Shown here piece after piece: positions 51,901 to 63,829 of a stretch of 64,000 nt of DNA; the stretch's first letter is position 1, and each line of letters opens with the position of its first letter. This DNA is from Anagrus nilaparvatae (lineage: Eukaryota > Arthropoda > Insecta > Hymenoptera > Mymaridae). A program made the translations under genes and the position numbers. Location of the stretch: contig JAKSXM010000238.1 in the NCBI GenBank assembly GCA_022575985.1, positions 12,108,001 through 12,172,000 of the forward strand. Direction: 5' to 3'. Under the pieces are notes generated by a model. The model was given only the letters and a program-made list of their open reading frames with translations. It did no database searches and was not told the origin of the DNA.

Positions 51901-52700
51901 TAATAGCATTGAAATTTTAGTATTGAATTTAGCAGAATATTCCCCACTTAAATGTTCTCGAATACTGTCCTGTTTTATAGAAATGTTGTAATTTCAATTA
52001 TTTTTATGCCATGATAGCATTGAAATATTAGTATTGAATTTAGCAGAATATTCCCCACTTAAATATTCTCGAATAGTTTTCTGTTTTATAGAAAAGTTGT
52101 AATTTCAATTATTTTTATGCCATGATAGCATTGAAATATTAGTATTGAATTTAGCAGAATATTCCCCACTTAAATGTTTTCAAATATTGACCTCTTTTAT
52201 AGAAAATTTTTAGTTAAATATATTTTTATGCAATGATAGCATTGAAATATTAGTATCGAATTTAGCAAAATAAACACCACTTTAAATTTTTTTCCCTGTT
52301 CTATAGTAAACTTGTAATTTCAATGTTTTTAAGCATTAATAGCATTGAAATTTTAGTATTGAATTTAGCAGAATATTCCCCACTTAAATGTTCTCGAATA
52401 CTGTCCTGTTTTATAGAAATGTTGTAATTTTAATGGTTTTTATGCAATAATAGCATTGAATTATTAGTATTGGATTTATTAAAATATACCCCACTTAAAT
52501 GTTTTCAAATATTGACCTCTTTTATAGAAATTTTGTAATGTAAAATATTTTTAAGCAATGATAGCATTGAAATATTAGTATTGAATTTAGCAGAATATGA
52601 CCTACTTAAATGTTTTCGAATACTGTCCTGTTTTATAGAAATGTTGTAATTTCAATTATTTTTATGCAATTATAGCATTGAAATATAAGTATTGAATTAA
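48985..52700. repeat. ~111-bp satellite array, about 33 copies
   Basis: The repeating unit contains TTTTATAGAAAT, TTGTAATTTCAATT, TTTTTATGCAATAATAGCATTG, AAATATTAGTATTGAATTTA, GCAGAATATTCCCCACTT and AAATGTTCTCGAATACTGTCC. Successive TTTTATAG landmarks are 110-111 bp apart at the left end (49091, 49202, 49312). Two variants alternate (GCAATAATAGCATTGAATTA versus GCAATCGTAGCATTGAAATA). Longer blocks repeat about every 1.0 kb. The leftmost unit is diverged, and the array stops abruptly at about 52700. Short minus-strand frames here (48843, 50086) are translations of the repeat. Confidence 0.92.
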
Positions 52701-52859
52701 GGGTACTGTCTGCCAGTTTTGAAATTGAAAATTGATTTTTTTTTTTTTATTGATTTGTGTTCAGAAAGTATTCAAGAATATGGAAAAAAAATTGCAAATG
52801 AATTCCGCAAATAATAAATTGTAAATAATAAATTAAATGTCTTAAATTTGAGACAATAA

Positions 52860-54200
52860 AAATTTCCACAAAAAAATATTTTATTGCAAAAGTCATATGG
52901 ATTGTCCAAAACTTTATAAATTTCTAATCTATATTTTACTTTGTTTTATATACGAAAAGTTGATAAAATTTCATTCTTCTCTCTTAAAGATGAAATAATA
53001 AAAATTTCCCAAAAAAATCTTTTATTGCAAAAGTCATATTGATTGTTCACAACTTGATAAAAGTTTGAAAATTTTCAATATATAATTATTGTAATATAAA
53101 ATAATATAATAATATATATATTTTGTCTCAGATATTAAAAAAATTTTTTAAATGATACATTTAAAAAAAATATTTTATTGCAAAAGTTATATTGATTGTT
53201 CAAAACTTTATGAAAATTTCCTAAAATTTCATCTGCCTGTTTTAAACATGAAGTAAAGAAATTTGTTAAATAAATATTTTATTGCAAAAGTTATATTGAT
53301 TGTTCATAACTTTATAAATTGTAAATGTTTATTTTATTTAGTTTTTTCTATGAAAATATCATAAAATTTCATTCGTTTGTCTTAAATATGAAATAACAAA
53401 AATTTTCCAAAAAAATATTTTATTGCAAAAGTCATATTGATTGTTCATAACTGTATAAATTGTTAATAATTTTAATAATTTTTCACAACTTTATAAATTG
53501 CCAATTTATATTTTATTTTGTTCCGTCTATGAAAATATCATTAAAAAAAATATTTTATTGCAAAAGTCATATTGATTGTCCAAAAATTTATGAAAATTTC
53601 ATAAAATTTCATCTGTTTTAAACATGAAATAAAGAAATTTCTTTAAAAAATATTTTATTGCAAAAGTCATATTGATTGTTCATAACTTTATAAATTGTAA
53701 ATGTTTATTTCATTTAGTTTTTTCTATGAAAATATCATAAAATTTCATTCGCTTGTCTTAAATATGAAATAACAAAAATTTTCAAAAAAAATATTTTATT
53801 GCAAAAGTCATATTGATTGTTCATAACTCTATAAATTGTTAATAATTTTAATAATTTTTCACAACTTTATAAATTGCCAATGTATATTTTATTTTGTTCC
53901 GTTTATGAAAATATTAAAAAAAAAAAATATTTTATTGCAAAAGTCATATTGATTGTCCAAAAATTCGAATGTATATTTTACTTTGTTTTATATATGAAAA
54001 ATTGATAAAACATTCGTCTCTCTTAAAGATGAAATAATAAAAATTTTCAAAAAAAATCTTTTATTGCAAAAGTCATATTGATTGTTCACAACTTGATAAA
54101 AGTTTGAAAATTTTCAATATGTAATTATTGTAATATAAAATAATATAATAATATAAATATATATATTTTGTCTCAGATATTAAAAAAATTTTTTAAATGA
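52860..54200. repeat. Second tandem array with TTTTATTGCAAAAGTCATATTGATTG core
   Basis: The core TTTTATTGCAAAAGT and following CATATTGATTGT occur about ten times, at roughly 52879, 53020, 53173, 53277, 53418, 53553, 53653, 53797, 53930 and 54059. Spacing is 100-150 bp, so the spacers vary in length. In addition a ~230-bp block (about 52930-53155) is repeated at about 53968-54200, including AATATATAATTATTGTAATA and TTTTGTCTCAGATATTAAAA. No coding frame. Confidence 0.88.
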
Positions 54201-54204
54201 TAAA

Positions 54205-54782
54205 TTTTTTTGTAATTTAACGTAAATTGGTTTTCTAGAGATTTCTCTTTAATGAAAGGGTTAAATTAAAAACCAAAAAAACTTGTTTTAGGTAACACTT
54301 TAACAAATACATAGCACTTTAGTTTGATCGTTTTGGTCATATAGATTTTGAGTTACGAAGTGATGAAAGTTACAACTTTTAGAGTTTTTAAATTTTGATT
54401 TTTTTGGTTTCAAACAGTTGTAACTCTGAATCATGAGCTCGGATTAAAAAAAAAAAAACGTCAAATCGATAGCATTTTTTACAAGGAAAAATTTGCACTA
54501 AAGCACGTCTCAAAAGACCTCTTAGATCCTGAGAAAAATCAGTTTTAGTGAAAAAATAAAAAAATTTTTTACGTTTTCAACCACTAACTTCTGAGATTAA
54601 TATTTCGGAATCTATTAAATATTTTTTAAAAATAAAAAAATCGCCTGGAGATATTTATTTAAAGATTACTTTAAAACCACTTTTATGGATTTTCATCCAT
54701 TCAATACTTCATAATGTGATCTGTAATAAAATCAAAATTTTTCAATTTTTAGCAATCTTTCATTTTAATATATATAGGATTG
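54205..54782. repeat. Right long inverted repeat
   Basis: The inner edge ATTTCTCTTTAATGAAAG and outer edge CATTTTAATATATATAGGAT mirror the left flank. It also contains CAAACAGTTGTAACTCTGAA, the inverse of the left TTCAGAGTTACAACTGTTTG. Confidence 0.7.
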
Positions 54783-57209
54783 TTTTTTTTTTTCGTTGAA
54801 TTTATTTTTTATTAAAATTTAATTATATTTTTCTTAATTAAAAAAATTTATTTAATAAATACAATGTTTGTTGTTATTCAGTTTTGTAAGACCTTTTGAA
54901 TGGGTGTAGTGAAGTTTGAAGAAATAATTATTCTAGGTATTATGGAAAGGTGTTTTTCGTTCTAATAAATTATGAATGGTGGCCCTCTGATTCTGAACAA
55001 GTGCTTTTCTTCCTGAAAGTTAGCCCCATGAGATATTTTCCTCCCCTTAGACAATAGCCCCCCGGACAAATGGGTAGGGGGTACTGAGATTAAAGTTTTT
55101 ACATCACTATTAGAACACAGACTTAAAAAATATTTTAGAAATCCTAGCCTTTACATAACAAACAATTAAAAAAGAATTAGGCAACATGATTGTCTGCTTA
55201 AAAAAACCAGAATCGTGATCCATAAAAAGCAGTATCTTCAAACACAATAAATTTAACTGTAAAAAAATTTTTGATTAAATTTTTTTCGAACAACCAAAAG
55301 GCACAGTAAATCATTAAAAGAAATAAAAATCCAACAACTATATCTCAAATGAACATCTCATGATTTTTTTTTAAATTGTAGGTCATCACGATTTACATGA
55401 TAAATCTAACAACACTGGCTCTAGATTAGCATGTTAGGTACCTTTCTTTATGCAAGAACAAGTGTCTTTGCTTCCTGTACTCTACTTTAAAGAATTAACT
55501 TTTTAACCTAATAAAAAATGAGCATTGAACTGAACAAAAAAAGAGCATGTCATATCAATAAGTCATGCTAAAAAAGTATAAAAATTCTGTAACGAATTTG
55601 ATAATTGCACAATAAAAATTATCAATGCACATCTGCTTAAAAAATTAGCATGAATTTACTTAATTCTCGAACAATTATTTGAATAAAGAACAATTATTAT
55701 TTGCATATTTTAACATATTTTTACTACTGAATAACAGAAAATATTAATTTAGAAAAAAAATTCATTTCAAAAAACTCAAGAGAGCCTTTAAATTTCCATT
55801 TTATATTTCAGGGTTAGAAAGAAATTTACTGGCAAGTTTCCAGACATTATTAGAATATAATAAGTGTAGGTGATAAATCGATAAAGTAAAATTTTTACTT
55901 TTATCTGTCTGCAGCCCTTGGTTTAATCCATGACAAAATACCAGATTACATTAATGTTTACAATTTTAACTCCCCCTTCTCTCTAACTCTGATAATGTAA
56001 TGAGAAAATTTCTTTTGTATTTAATCCCTAGTTTCTGGACCCTATAAGATATTTTTTTCTCTATCTACGTACCCTTTTTTTTCTATTAATTTTTAACGAA
56101 CGCAAAAACAGGGCGAAATGAGAAAACAAAGAAAATTAGTTTACAAAAATATAGTTTATGTAATAAACAATTCAATAAACTGACATAATAAAAATGAAAT
56201 TTAATTAAAACTTAATTAAAATGTTATTTCATGGGTTAAGTAATCTAAAAATTTTTTTCTATGTAAATAAAATTCTTTTTTTTTACATAAAAAGCACAAC
56301 TATGTATTCAACTAAAAAAAATATTATCAGTTCATTTAGATAAAAGAAAAAAAGCTGACATGTAAGAGACAAGAAAATTTCTTTCTTTTACCCTCTCATG
56401 GCCTACATCAAGTAGAAAAACAAAGTCTTTTTTTGTGTATGAAAATAATAAGAGCTTTTTTTTTCTCCTTCTTCTTCTTTTACTATGTTTATAATGAAGA
56501 TGGAACTTACAGAGGAGGGCAGTGTGCCAAAAAGAAAGGTTATTAAAACAGAAGGATCGTGTATCCCTGATGAGTTTTTTTCTGCTTATGAATAAAAAAT
56601 TTTTTCTTTTGGGTCTTCAAGAAAAGTAAATTGGTGGTAAAATTTTTCTTGTAAATTACTTTTTTTTTGGGGTGGAAAATATTTTCTTGGATTTTTTGTG
56701 GTTCGAGTAAAACCACATTTTTTTTTTTACTAAAAATATTCAGAGGTTTCTGAAAAATGTATGGAAAAATATTTTATACGAAAATTCACCTAAGACTTTT
56801 GGTCAAAAGTTTGAAATTTTTTCAAAAAAAATCGATCGAATACTTGAGAATTTAATACAAGAATAAATAAAAATCCAATAAAATCTAAATATTTTAGCAT
56901 TCCTTCTAAAAAAGTCGATAAAAATTCTAAAATCCTTATAAGGATTAATGTTTTTAACTACTTAAGTAACTCTTAATAACAATAAAATAAATAAATGGTC
57001 ACTATGGAATCCGGAAAAGTAATTCACGTAATAGCAGTAAAATTGAAAAAAAAAGAAAAGAAAATCCTTTAATAGAAATCGATTAATTTCTTATAAAATG
57101 TGCATTTAAAACACCACGTGATATCAAATTTATTTATACGAAGAAGAAATCTCATACTGTGAGTTTTAAATATTGAAATGACGTATTATCTGAGTATTTT
57201 TTAATATCA

Positions 57210-57233
57210 AAGAGAGAGAGAGAGAGAGAGAGA
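57210..57233. repeat. (GA)n microsatellite
   Basis: About twelve uninterrupted AG dinucleotides in intronic DNA. Confidence 0.95.
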
Positions 57234-57447
57234 ATGTTAGACACTTATAATAGAAAATTGAGGAGAATTTTTATTTTAGGATCAAAGGATAACAGAAATT
57301 TCAAAGTCACGAAGAAAATTTCTTTGATATATATCAAGAAAATGAGTAACAAGAGAAACAAAGAATGAGAAAAATTCGTTTTTTTTCTAATCTTTTGAGT
57401 ATTATAAACTTCAACATATAAACTTTTAGTTTTGTTAAAGAAATAAG

Positions 57448-57471
57448 ATGAAGAAGAAGAAGAAGAAGAAG
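57448..57471. repeat. (GAA)n microsatellite
   Basis: About seven GAA/AAG triplets in a row. Purine strand on the plus strand. Confidence 0.95.
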
Positions 57472-58716
57472 TAAACTCAGTATAGGAAGTAATTATTCAG
57501 AAGGTCCTTTGTCACTTTTTCACCCTTCTAAAGGAAAAATCATCATCATAGTATAGTGATTTTGATCTTTACCTTCCTCTTTTGAGGCTTTTTTTTTTCT
57601 TTTTTATTTTGCCTTTTGTGTGTTATTTGTAAAAGAAGAAATAGAAATGAAAAATCACAGGATGCGTAAGCTTAATGTTGTATACTTCAATGTCAACTTC
57701 TTTTGTAGCTGTTTCATTCGTTTTTAATTAGAATTAAATGTTATTTTCTTAAATTTTATGGTTTCACTCAAATTTTTAATTACCTGTCAATTAATCGTTT
57801 TTTGCTAAGAAAATTGGAAATAGTATAAAATTTTTTTAACGCGAAACTCAAAATTGCGCTAGGATCAGAAGCCATTTTGAAAATTTGAAGCACATTTAAT
57901 CTTAACATTTTGCCTTCATTTTGCAAAATTGGTCTCAAATTCATAAAAAAGTTGGTAAACGCAAACCAATACATATTTTAAACACAAAGAAAAATATTAA
58001 CAGTAAAATTGAAGTTGAAAAAACAGAAAAACAAAAACGAAAAAAATTAGACATTTAAAAAAAGTCACATAGTTTAAAAGCGACAGTAGTAACAGATGTT
58101 TTCGTTAAGACAAATGTCTTAAACGTGTTATAACATTGGTTACAAGAACTCGAAGATAATACGTCCGAATATAACTTGGATACAAGCCTATTTTTCCTTA
58201 TCCTCTACGCATGGATATTAAATTTAAATAAAAAGGGAAAGAAAAAACGTTTATAAGACCATTTTATTTTTTTATGCTGAATTTGAACTTTTTTTTAAGT
58301 ACATTTTTTTCATATTTAATACACCCTTCAAAAATTCAAATAAATAACGTTATAAATTGTTAGGGTTATGTTTATAGTTAAAGATATTTTTTTGTATGAA
58401 ACAAAAAGTGAAAAATGAAACAAGTCACGCGTGATATTTTCGTAAAAGATCAGTGTGCGTGATTTACCGCTAGCGATTTGCTTCTTTTTTTTAGTTTCTT
58501 CAAAAACATGAAAAAAACTTTTTTTTCATAAACTTAAGTCACGTTCTACGCATTTTTACTTAGGTACAAAAAAATAACATACACAGGTACAATAATAGCG
58601 AGTAGAAAAAATTGGTAGAAAATATTTTTCATAAGAAAATATAATACTTTTCTCATAAAGTTTAAGTACACAGAAAAACATAAATGATTATCAAAATAAA
58701 TTTTTATTTCTTTCTA

Positions 58717-59033
58717 CACTGTAAAAAGTATCTTTCTTAGATTCACAAAAAAAATAGAATATTTTCGAAAAACTAAATTTACTAAATTTAGTATATTAAC
58801 TAAAAATTTGAGTATTTCCGATTTTTTTTGTAAATTTACGAGAAAAATTGATAATTTACAATTTTTTTCTCGAAAATTTACAAAAAATATTTGCTAATTT
58901 ACAAATTTTTTCGTAAATTCACAAGAAAAACTCGAGAATTCTCGAATTTGTTGTTAATATACTAAATTTCGTAAATTTACGATTATTTTCGAAAATTTTT
59001 TTTGTGAATCTAAGAAAGTTACTTTTAACAATG
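58717..59033. mobile_element. CACTGTAAAAAG MITE family, copy 3 (317 bp)
   Basis: The left end is CACTGTAAAAAGTATCTTTC and the right end is GAAAGTTACTTTTAACAATG, with TA on both sides (58715-58716, 59034-59035). The interior is the same self-complementary filler as the other copies. One or two substitutions in each terminus indicate moderate age. Confidence 0.88.
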
Positions 59034-61731
59034 TACACAACCTAAAAGTTGAATAAAATTTAAAAATATTAATTCATGAGTACTTAAAAGTGTTAAAAAA
59101 CAGAAAGCCTAAGAAAACATAAGAAGCCCCTTTTTTTCACCACCCTTGTATTTTATTAAAAAAAGCTCTCGAACTCTAATTTCCTAATCCGTGCAGAGTT
59201 TATATACTCGATTATAAGGGCAACCCTTTTATATAAGAAAAAAAAGCGAGGGAGTTTAAAAAAAAAAGCAATTTGAAACCTATGAAAAGTCCTCATCTTT
59301 TTTTTAGTTTTCTTCATATTATTATTACCCCCTTTGAGACTGAGATTGATTAAGAGTAAGAAAAAAGAGTATTTAAAACTTATGTTTTTTGTAATTATAC
59401 ACTCGTATTGTGTATCAAGGGTTAATAGTATTTTAAAAGTATTCATTTAATGTTTTTTTTTAAAGCTTCTTGAAATCTTAATCCTTTATTTTAAAAAAAA
59501 GGTCCATTTTTCTGATAATAAATAAATAAAAAATATCGTAATATTTCGTTAAATCTCGTGCGAATTCGTTTATAGAAATAAAGGGGTAGTTTTAGTAGTA
59601 GTATATAACATTCCAAGCCGCTCCCCTGACTATAGAAAACTCTCTAAAAGTTGCTGTGTAAGAGAAAGATAGAAAATACGTTTTGTATATGCGCCTCGCC
59701 CTACGCTCTTTTTCGTATAAAAGCTATCGATTCTTGAGGTAAAAAAAAAAGTAAAAGAGAGAAACTTATAAATCTATGTATATTAGGGTGTCTGGAAGAC
59801 TGTTTATTGCATAGATAATTTTTAATTATTAATTTTATGGCTCTGAATAAAAAAGTAGCATCGATTACTTGTCAGACAATAAAAATTCACGGTTAAATTT
59901 CTTTTTTAAAAAGGCGTGATATTATTTGGGAAATAAAAAAGCTCGAGTTAAGATAGGTGAATTAAGCTCCCATTGCGCACGTTCTCGACAAGATCCCATG
60001 AGACAAATGATGTATCTCTTGCTTATAATTTCTTTCAGGTACTACTACGTACTTTGGCTTTAATTCCTTCTTCAACAAAGTTTAATTTATTGTTTTACAT
60101 GTGTCTGAGCCTTTTTTTTTAATTATTCAATTTGGGTAATGAATATTCATAAATATTTTGACCTATTTAATAGATCTATGCATTTTTTTGAAAATTAGAT
60201 TTTAATTAATTTAAATGACAAACGAATTTTTTGTTTAATTAAAGGAAAAATTAATGCTTCAAAAAATAATTACAATTCGAGTACGCACGAACAATTTTAT
60301 TTTTTTTTCAAAGAAAAACCTTTTACAAACAGTTACGTTATTACAAGTTATAATTTTATATCACAACAAAAGAGATAGGTGGACAAGTTAATAATTTTTA
60401 GTTTGAAAAAATAGTGCAAAATCATCAAGATTGTTGTTGTTTTTTTTTTTTAATGTTGAACTAGTGGAGTACCGTTTTATTTTAACACGTACCTTTTTAA
60501 TTTATGTTATTATAAATGTATTTACTGTTATGTAATTTTATTTCGTGTAATTAGAAAATATGGATTTTTAGACGAAAAAATTGCTTACTGCAAGAAAATA
60601 TTTGGAATACTCAAGAAAATTAAACTCTGGAATTCAAGAAGTTTCCAGATTCTTGAACGCTGAAAATAAAATGCACTGTAATTTCGCAAAATATCGATTA
60701 AAAGAGGGTAAATTTTAAAATATTATGCGTGTTTCAAGTAGTACTTTTACAGGTGTATAATGAGAGATGACGTGTCTCCACAGTCTTACACAAAAGGGCT
60801 GGCTTTTTATGTATAAAATAGGGAGACAATACAAAAAAAACTGCAAATAACGAGGAGTTAAAAATGAGGAAAATTTCGTACTTACAAAGCACAGATTACA
60901 TTATTATTCACCACCCGGCCCCAACTTTAAAATACCCTTTATTTTCTGCGAGTGTAAAATTTCTTTTAAAAAAACGTATTGTTTTCTAAAATTTTACTTA
61001 AATTACATATTTTTTTTAATTAACAAAAAATTTACAGTAGAGTTAACTAAATTATTACTGCGAGCAAAAAAATCAGAGAAACATAAGTAAGGAAGCGAAA
61101 CCATATTTTTGTTAAAATTTATATGAAAAAAAAAATTTTGTATGCATAAAAAAGAAACGTAGTTTATATCGACGTTAAGCTTGACGAATGTACAAGGGTT
61201 TTTTTATTGTTGTTGCGTAAAACCGCTATTCTTTTCAAAATACACTGCGATGCAATATGGGGAGCGTCAGAATTCTTTAAAAATAAAAGGGTAGTCATTT
61301 TTTTTTAAATAAAACACGCAAAAAATTTTTTTATCGATAAATTGATATAATTTTTATTTTAGTGTGTATTTGAGGATAAACAAGTAAGACTTTTTAAAAT
61401 ACAGAAATAAATTCGGTTCGACGCGTGCCAACTAGGGTTTTTAAATAAAAAGCTCTTAAATTTCTATTTGACTAACTGTTATTAGTAAAAAGGGTCTGTT
61501 TATTTAGAAAAGAAAGAAAAGCTTTTATGTTTAACTAAGATGATAGTAAATAGTTTATTATTTTTAAGTACTTGGGTAAAGAAGGGTGACTCTTACTGGT
61601 ATTTTCGCTTAAATCAAAGAAATAAGCAAAATAATTCAGAAGGGAAAAAATTCTAATTAAATTTTTCTTTTTTTATTGATTTTTATTTTATTTTTGGATC
61701 TAATATGTCATTTTGAGCTCTGTGCCCGGGT
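59034..61731. other. AT-rich intronic sequence between MITE copy 3 and the tRNA gene
   Basis: No gene recognised. The tRNA 5' flank contains TGCCCGGGTG (61723-61732), complementary to the tRNA 3' end. Confidence 0.55.
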
Positions 61732-61804
61732 GCCTCGGTAGCGCAGATGGCAGCGCGTAAGTCTCATAATCTTAAGGTCGTGAGTTCGATCCTCACCCGG
61801 GGCA
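61732..61804 (+). tRNA. tRNA-Met (CAU), elongator type
   Basis: The gene shows a complete cloverleaf. The acceptor stem is GCCTCGG paired with CCGGGGC, with one T-G wobble. The D arm is GCGC/GCGC. The anticodon loop CTCATAA has the CAT anticodon at 61764-61766. The T arm is GTGAG TTCGATC CTCAC, and the discriminator base is A. It closely resembles metazoan elongator Met tRNAs (AGTCTCATAATCTNAAGGTC core) rather than initiator tRNA. The internal A box and a B box (GTTCGATCC) are intact. A 27-T run starting four bases after the gene serves as a strong Pol III terminator. No CCA is encoded and there is no intron. It lies on the opposite strand inside the upstream plexin intron. Confidence 0.97.
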
Positions 61805-61807
61805 TTA

Positions 61808-61834
<27 letters not shown>
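61808..61834 (+). terminator. Oligo-T Pol III terminator of the tRNA-Met gene
   Basis: An uninterrupted run of about 27 T residues begins 4 bp after the tRNA discriminator base. Four or more T on the non-template strand suffices for RNA polymerase III termination. The unusual length is in keeping with the poly-T rich background. Confidence 0.85.
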
Positions 61835-61839
<5 letters not shown>

Positions 61840-63421
61840 TTATTAATAATTCAATTTTAAAAAGACAAAAAAAAATTTGTTAACAATAAAATTATTTATT
61901 TTATTTTTCACCCTAAAAAATATTCTCCGGCTATTACTATTTTCACACTAAACCCTATTTATACAAAAGAGAGAAAATAAATGTAAAACTTGCGGGTGGC
62001 ATACAAAAAAAAAAAGCGAGGGGTTTGACACATAGAAAATCTGGGTAAGTTTAAATTGCAATATTTAGTTAAATAATGAACGAAAAAAAAAATGTAAATT
62101 TTTTAGAGGGTTTCAAAAATTGGCCTTTGGCAAAAACGCATAATTTTTTTGAGGTTATTTTTTATTTAAATAGATACCCTCAAAAGAAAATTTGAATTTA
62201 TTAAAAAAAAAAGTCTGTATTATTCATTTTTTTTTTCATAATAATAATAATAATAAAAATAATTCTTTTCTTTCGAAGCTTCTTTCTTTATTAAAATATT
62301 CATTTTTTTTATAAAAATAAATTACTTATTGTTACGTACAGGACTTGAAAAAGAAGTTAATAAAAAAGATTAAATATTCTTTAATAATAAATAAGACAAC
62401 GTTTTTATATAAAACAAAAAAAAAGTTTCTTTTTTTATTAAAAAAAACATTTTTGCTCTAATAAGTTTAAAATATTAGATTTTTTTTTTTGTTGTTAAAG
62501 ATCGTTGATTTTTATGTAATCTTTTTTAGAGTCTAAGTACTTTATAAAAAGCCACAAAAAAAAGAGAGTCTCTTAATGTCTTCATGGGTAACTTATTGAG
62601 AGTTTAAAATGCAAAACTGCATTAAAATTTTCTACTTAGTAATAAGTTGAATGTTTTTTAAGAAATTTGCGTTTTTTATCCATGATTTCCTAGAAAAGAG
62701 AATATTTATATAGCTGATTTTATTTTTTGAGAAAAAAATAGAGCCCCTTTAAGTACCCTAAAGATAAAACGATTTAAGGATTTATGTAACTCGAAAGTCT
62801 CTTTTATCTGTTTGTATGAATTTGATCGTAAAAATCCATTTGTTAAAGAGATTTTTGCAAAAAAATTATTTTTATGTATGATTAACACTTAAAATATCAA
62901 AAAGTTTATGGCTATTACGTGCTTAAATGGATTAAATTTCAAAAATATTTTGTTTATCTCGTAAAAAAATGGACAAGAGGTAAGTAAAATTTTTTTTATG
63001 CCGTACTAAAAATTTATACTAGTAATTTTCTTTTTATTCTTCATTTTTTTTTATAGAGTTAAGATTTAAATTTATAACTCACTTATGTTTTTTTCATAAT
63101 CGACAGTTTTTATAGAAAATTTTCTGATTAAAAAAAATTGTTTAATCTTGATATATACTGGATTTTATGGTTTTATTATTTAGCTGATTTAATATTTAAT
63201 TACTTTTTTCTCTTCGATTTATGGGATTTTCTTGAGAGATCAGTTCATTGGTTTATGGAATAATATTATTTTTTATTATTTAGTTATTTTATGATTTAAT
63301 CTTGCACTTTTTTTTAATTATAAAATTTGTAATAACAAAGTAATTTTAAAGACTATTCACTTGCGAGAAAAAATTTTTTTGCTAAAATTACAAAAAAATA
63401 TTTATTTAATAATTTTCGAAA
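61835..63421. other. AT-rich intronic sequence with (AAT)n
   Basis: A short (AAT)n tract lies near 62240-62256, along with poly-A/T runs. Nothing else recognised. Confidence 0.55.
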
Positions 63422-63829
63422 CACTGTAAAAAGTAACTTTCTTAAATTTACAAAAAAAATATAATTTTTTCAAAAATTTTGGTTAATATTCGATAAAAAT
63501 CGTAAATTTACTAAATTAGTATATTATCAAAAAATTCGAGAATTCTCGATTTTTTTTTTGTGATTTTACGAAAAAAGTTGTAAATTCACAACTATTTTTC
63601 GGAAATTTACAACTATTTTTTGAAAATTCTCGAAAAAAAATGGTAAATTATCAATTTTTCTTGTGAATTCACAAAAAAAAATCGAGAATACTGGAATTTT
63701 TTGTTAATGTACTAAATTTAGTAATTATACGATTTTTTTCGAATATTTACAAATTGTTTCGAAAATTTACTAATTTTTCGAAAATGTTCTAATTTTTTTG
63801 TTAATATAAGAAAGTTACTTTTTACAGTG
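63422..63829. mobile_element. CACTGTAAAAAG MITE family, copy 4 (408 bp)
   Basis: The ends CACTGTAAAAAGTAACTTTC and GAAAGTTACTTTTTACAGTG are perfect inverted complements. The right side is flanked by TA; the left flank reads AA, so that side of the target duplication has mutated. The interior is closest to copy 2 (shared ACAACTATTTTTCGGAAATT and TTTTTTGTTAATATAAGAAA strings). Confidence 0.9.

Larger units (their letters stand above)
48285..54782. mobile_element. ~6.5-kb long-inverted-repeat element enclosing two tandem arrays
   Basis: The outer flanks are inverted copies of each other. At the left end TCCTATATATATTAAAATG (about 48289) mirrors CATTTTAATATATATAGGA near 54779. Matching continues inward through the region around ATGGACGAAAATACATGAAA (left) and ATGGATTTTCATCCATT (right), CGTCTCAAAAGACCTC (right), GTTACAACTGTTTGAA (left) and CATTCATTAAAGAGAAAT (left). 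Flank identity is roughly 70-80% by eye over ~570 bp. Between them lie a ~111-bp satellite (48985-52700) and a second array (52860-54200). No transposase is present. The architecture resembles fold-back/Galileo-type elements, but family membership is not established. Confidence 0.7.
54783..58716. other. Intronic sequence with GA and GAA microsatellites
   Basis: It includes a less AT-rich island at about 54950-55090 (GTTAGCCCCATGAG, GGGTAGGGGGTACTGAG) of unknown origin, (GA)n at 57210-57233 and (GAA)n at about 57448-57471. No gene recognised. Confidence 0.55.

Noticed and set aside
48985..52700. CRISPR-like array
   Set aside because: Units are continuous 111-bp monomers without short constant repeats alternating with unique spacers, and the window is eukaryotic. 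It is a satellite.
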